DNA from: JAENVT01 sp039931555 | GTDB lineage: Bacteria > Actinomycetota > Acidimicrobiia > Acidimicrobiales > Ilumatobacteraceae | DNA length: 64,000 nt | NCBI GenBank assembly: GCA_039931555.1 | Contig: JBDTRP010000167.1 | Coordinates: forward strand, 1 to 64,000 | Direction of reading: 5' to 3' | Shown here: positions 63,092 through 64,000 of the stretch, in pieces | Layout: each line of letters opens with the position of its first letter | Numbering within the stretch: the first letter of the stretch is position 1 | Translations under genes and position numbers: made by a program | Notes under the pieces: generated by a model | What the model was told of the DNA's origin: nothing | The model's database searches: none | What the model saw: only the letters and a program-made list of their open reading frames with translations

Positions 63092-63652
63092 GTGCAATCC
63101 ACCGACCTCGCCGACCTCGTTCGTCGCCGCCGTACCAGCATGCTCGTCGACAGGCAGCGACCCGTGCCGCACGAGTTGATCGTCGAGATGTGCGAACTCG
63201 CCCAATGGGCGCCCAACCACAAACGCACCTGGCCATGGCGCTTCGCGGTTGCCGAGGGCGAGGCGCGAGCCAGGCTCGGCAATGCGATTGCCGACGCGAT
63301 GCAGGCCCACGGCGACGCACCGGAGAAGGTCGACAAGACTCGCACCAAGTACTTGCGCACCCCCGTGACCCTGCTCGTCGGCTCCGGCCCCGGCGACTCC
63401 CAACTGCGCACCGCTGAGAACCGAGATGCGGTGGCCGCCGGGATCCAGATCCTGCTGCTCGCGGCGACCGCTCACGGGCTGGCCAGCTATTGGGGCTCAT
63501 GCCCGAAGGGGGCCAACGACGTGGTCAGCGAACTGTGCGGCTTCGAAGCCGGCACCCACATCAGCGCCCTGATCTACCTCGGGTGGGCGTCATCGACGGT
63601 CGAATCGCCCGGGCGACCAACTCCCGAGGTGCACGTCATCGCCGCCGACTGA
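63092..63652 (+). CDS. Nitroreductase family FMN oxidoreductase (YdjA-like)
   Basis: A 186-residue FMN-dependent reductase. The N-terminal R-R-R-R-T-S near residue 9, A-P-N-H-K-R-T-W-P-W-R-F near 39 and A-A-G-I-Q-I-L-L-L-A-A near 116 are the typical FMN-contacting blocks. The minimal size and the D-K-T-R-T-K-Y-L-R-T-P segment resemble E. coli YdjA. Such enzymes reduce nitro compounds or related electrophiles with NAD(P)H; the physiological substrate is unknown. The GTG at 63092 is preferred because GATGAT lies six bases upstream; an ATG nine codons earlier is also in frame. It is divergent from the oxidase operon with a 131-base gap and could serve as its electron donor, which is speculation. 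Confidence 0.83.
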   Translation: MQSTDLADLVRRRRTSMLVDRQRPVPHELIVEMCELAQWAPNHKRTWPWRFAVAEGEARARLGNAIADAMQAHGDAPEKVDKTRTKYLRTPVTLLVGSGPGDSQLRTAENRDAVAAGIQILLLAATAHGLASYWGSCPKGANDVVSELCGFEAGTHISALIYLGWASSTVESPGRPTPEVHVIAAD

Positions 63653-63721
63653 CAGGTGGGTACAGGAGTGCTAGTACCAAGGTGCAATGGCGAATGCACC
63701 GACCTCTGAGGAAGATGGAAC

Positions 63722-63755
63722 ACAACCCCGCAAGCCCGTCCAGCAGAGGGGTTGT
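63722..63755. terminator. Hairpin after the nitroreductase gene
   Basis: ACAACCCC (63722-63729) pairs with GGGGTTGT (63748-63755) around an 18-base loop. Together with the next hairpin it fills the 183-base gap between converging genes; I see no other feature there. Confidence 0.5.
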
Positions 63756-63760
63756 ATCCG

Positions 63761-63813
63761 AACCACATCAACGGGAGTCCGATCGCAGCCCGAGCGGTCG
63801 GACTCTTGTGGTT
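63761..63813. terminator. Compound hairpin before the [2Fe-2S] gene end
   Basis: Outer arms AACCACA / TGTGGTT (63761-63767, 63807-63813) enclose an inner perfect stem GAGTCCGA / TCGGACTC (63775-63782, 63798-63805). Four T residues follow on the plus strand within the outer flank. A terminator serving both converging genes is likely. Confidence 0.6.
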
Positions 63814-63835
63814 TTCGGACTCGTGTCGGCCCGAC

Positions 63836-64000
63836 TCAGCCCCAGATGCTCTTGCGCGGTGCGGGCGTGACGACGATCGCCCCACCGAGCGTGCCGATCG
63901 GTGTGATGCACAGACGCGTGTCGTTGCCATTGACCTTCGACTCGCATTTGCCGCAGATGCCCTCCTGGCAGCCGCGCCGCGGGCGCACGTGCTCGGCGAT
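63836..64000 (-). CDS. [2Fe-2S] ferredoxin-like protein, 5' part outside window
   Basis: The C-terminal 54 residues of a protein whose start lies beyond the right edge. The segment R-G-C-Q-E-G-I-C-G-K-C gives C-x4-C-x2-C, and a fourth cysteine follows in R-L-C-I, the plant-type [2Fe-2S] cluster pattern. The tail ends A-P-R-K-S-I-W-G. It may be a small ferredoxin or the C-terminal cluster domain of a reductase; the visible part cannot decide. It converges with the nitroreductase across two hairpins and would be a natural electron carrier for the nearby oxidase, though its operon lies outside the window. Confidence 0.7.
   Translation of the reverse strand: MAEHVRPRRGCQEGICGKCESKVNGNDTRLCITPIGTLGGAIVVTPAPRKSIWG

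Noticed and set aside
63653..63835. tRNA gene between nitroreductase and ferredoxin
   Set aside because: The stems do not form a cloverleaf and no T-loop or CCA-adjacent acceptor is seen; two terminator-like hairpins explain the region.

Overview
The window is GC-rich chromosomal DNA from an actinobacterium. Evidence for this is the run mshare ftsX-ftsE-prfB-secA-comF, a DUF3499 gene, the CofD step of coenzyme F420, an AccA3-type BC-BCCP fusion with birA, a LytR-CpsA-Psr protein, an LpdA-type flavoprotein and many GTG starts. Secreted proteins with P-R-x-x-D-T-R repeats, the absence of mycolate or sporulation genes and the promoter style make me favour the class Acidimicrobiia (Ilumatobacter-like). 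That placement is inference. There is no rRNA, tRNA, CRISPR array, transposase or phage gene, so this looks like core chromosome with a few accessory islets.

Layout. 1-8.3 kb: a truncated haemoglobin cut by the window edge, a small unknown gene, a crotonase, then division (ftsX, ftsE), translation (prfB) and secretion (secA) genes, comF and a YczE-like membrane protein. 8.3-16.7 kb (minus strand): ahcY, a secreted repeat protein, a Trm112-like protein, phosphomannomutase manB, a 901-residue polytopic membrane protein, a CPBP protease and a DUF3499 protein. 16.8-24.1 kb: ftsH against thioredoxin-like, DUF5719 and a GT2-membrane fusion. 24.1-35.4 kb: a repeat-bearing small protein, a lipid-linked sugar flippase, GDP-mannose dehydratase, four GT4 glycosyltransferases, cofD, an epimerase, a sugar nucleotidyltransferase and a His-rich anchored protein. 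This is a cell-envelope polysaccharide locus.

35.4-43.6 kb is a catabolic islet: a ferritin-like protein, a NicX-like ring-cleaving dioxygenase, a NicD-like hydrolase, a divergent acyl-CoA-dehydrogenase-fold flavoprotein with its TetR regulator, a methyltransferase, a glutamine-synthetase-like ligase and an amino-acid/polyamine permease. 43.7-48.2 kb: the dTDP-rhamnose genes rfbDBCA and an LCP ligase, tying back to the envelope theme. 48.3-56.6 kb: birA divergent from accA, an RDD protein, lpdA, an M15-type secreted peptidase, lysS and dapD. 56.7-64 kb: an acyl-CoA synthetase, a HAD hydrolase, and a three-gene operon encoding a haem-oxygenase-fold di-iron oxidase with a PEP-synthase-type phosphotransferase split over two chains. 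It is flanked by a nitroreductase and a partial [2Fe-2S] protein.

Two cross-cutting patterns stand out. First, many starts have a TAnnnT hexamer 6-10 nt upstream; the exact hexamer TAGCCT with a 9-nt gap occurs five times, suggesting leaderless or nearly leaderless mRNAs. Second, neighbouring genes often overlap by 1-4 bases, including convergent pairs whose stop codons share CTAG. The strongest candidates for undescribed biology are the split phosphotransferase/di-iron oxidase operon (59.4-63.0 kb) and the NicX/NicD/flavoprotein islet with its palindromic divergent promoter (36.3-40.0 kb).
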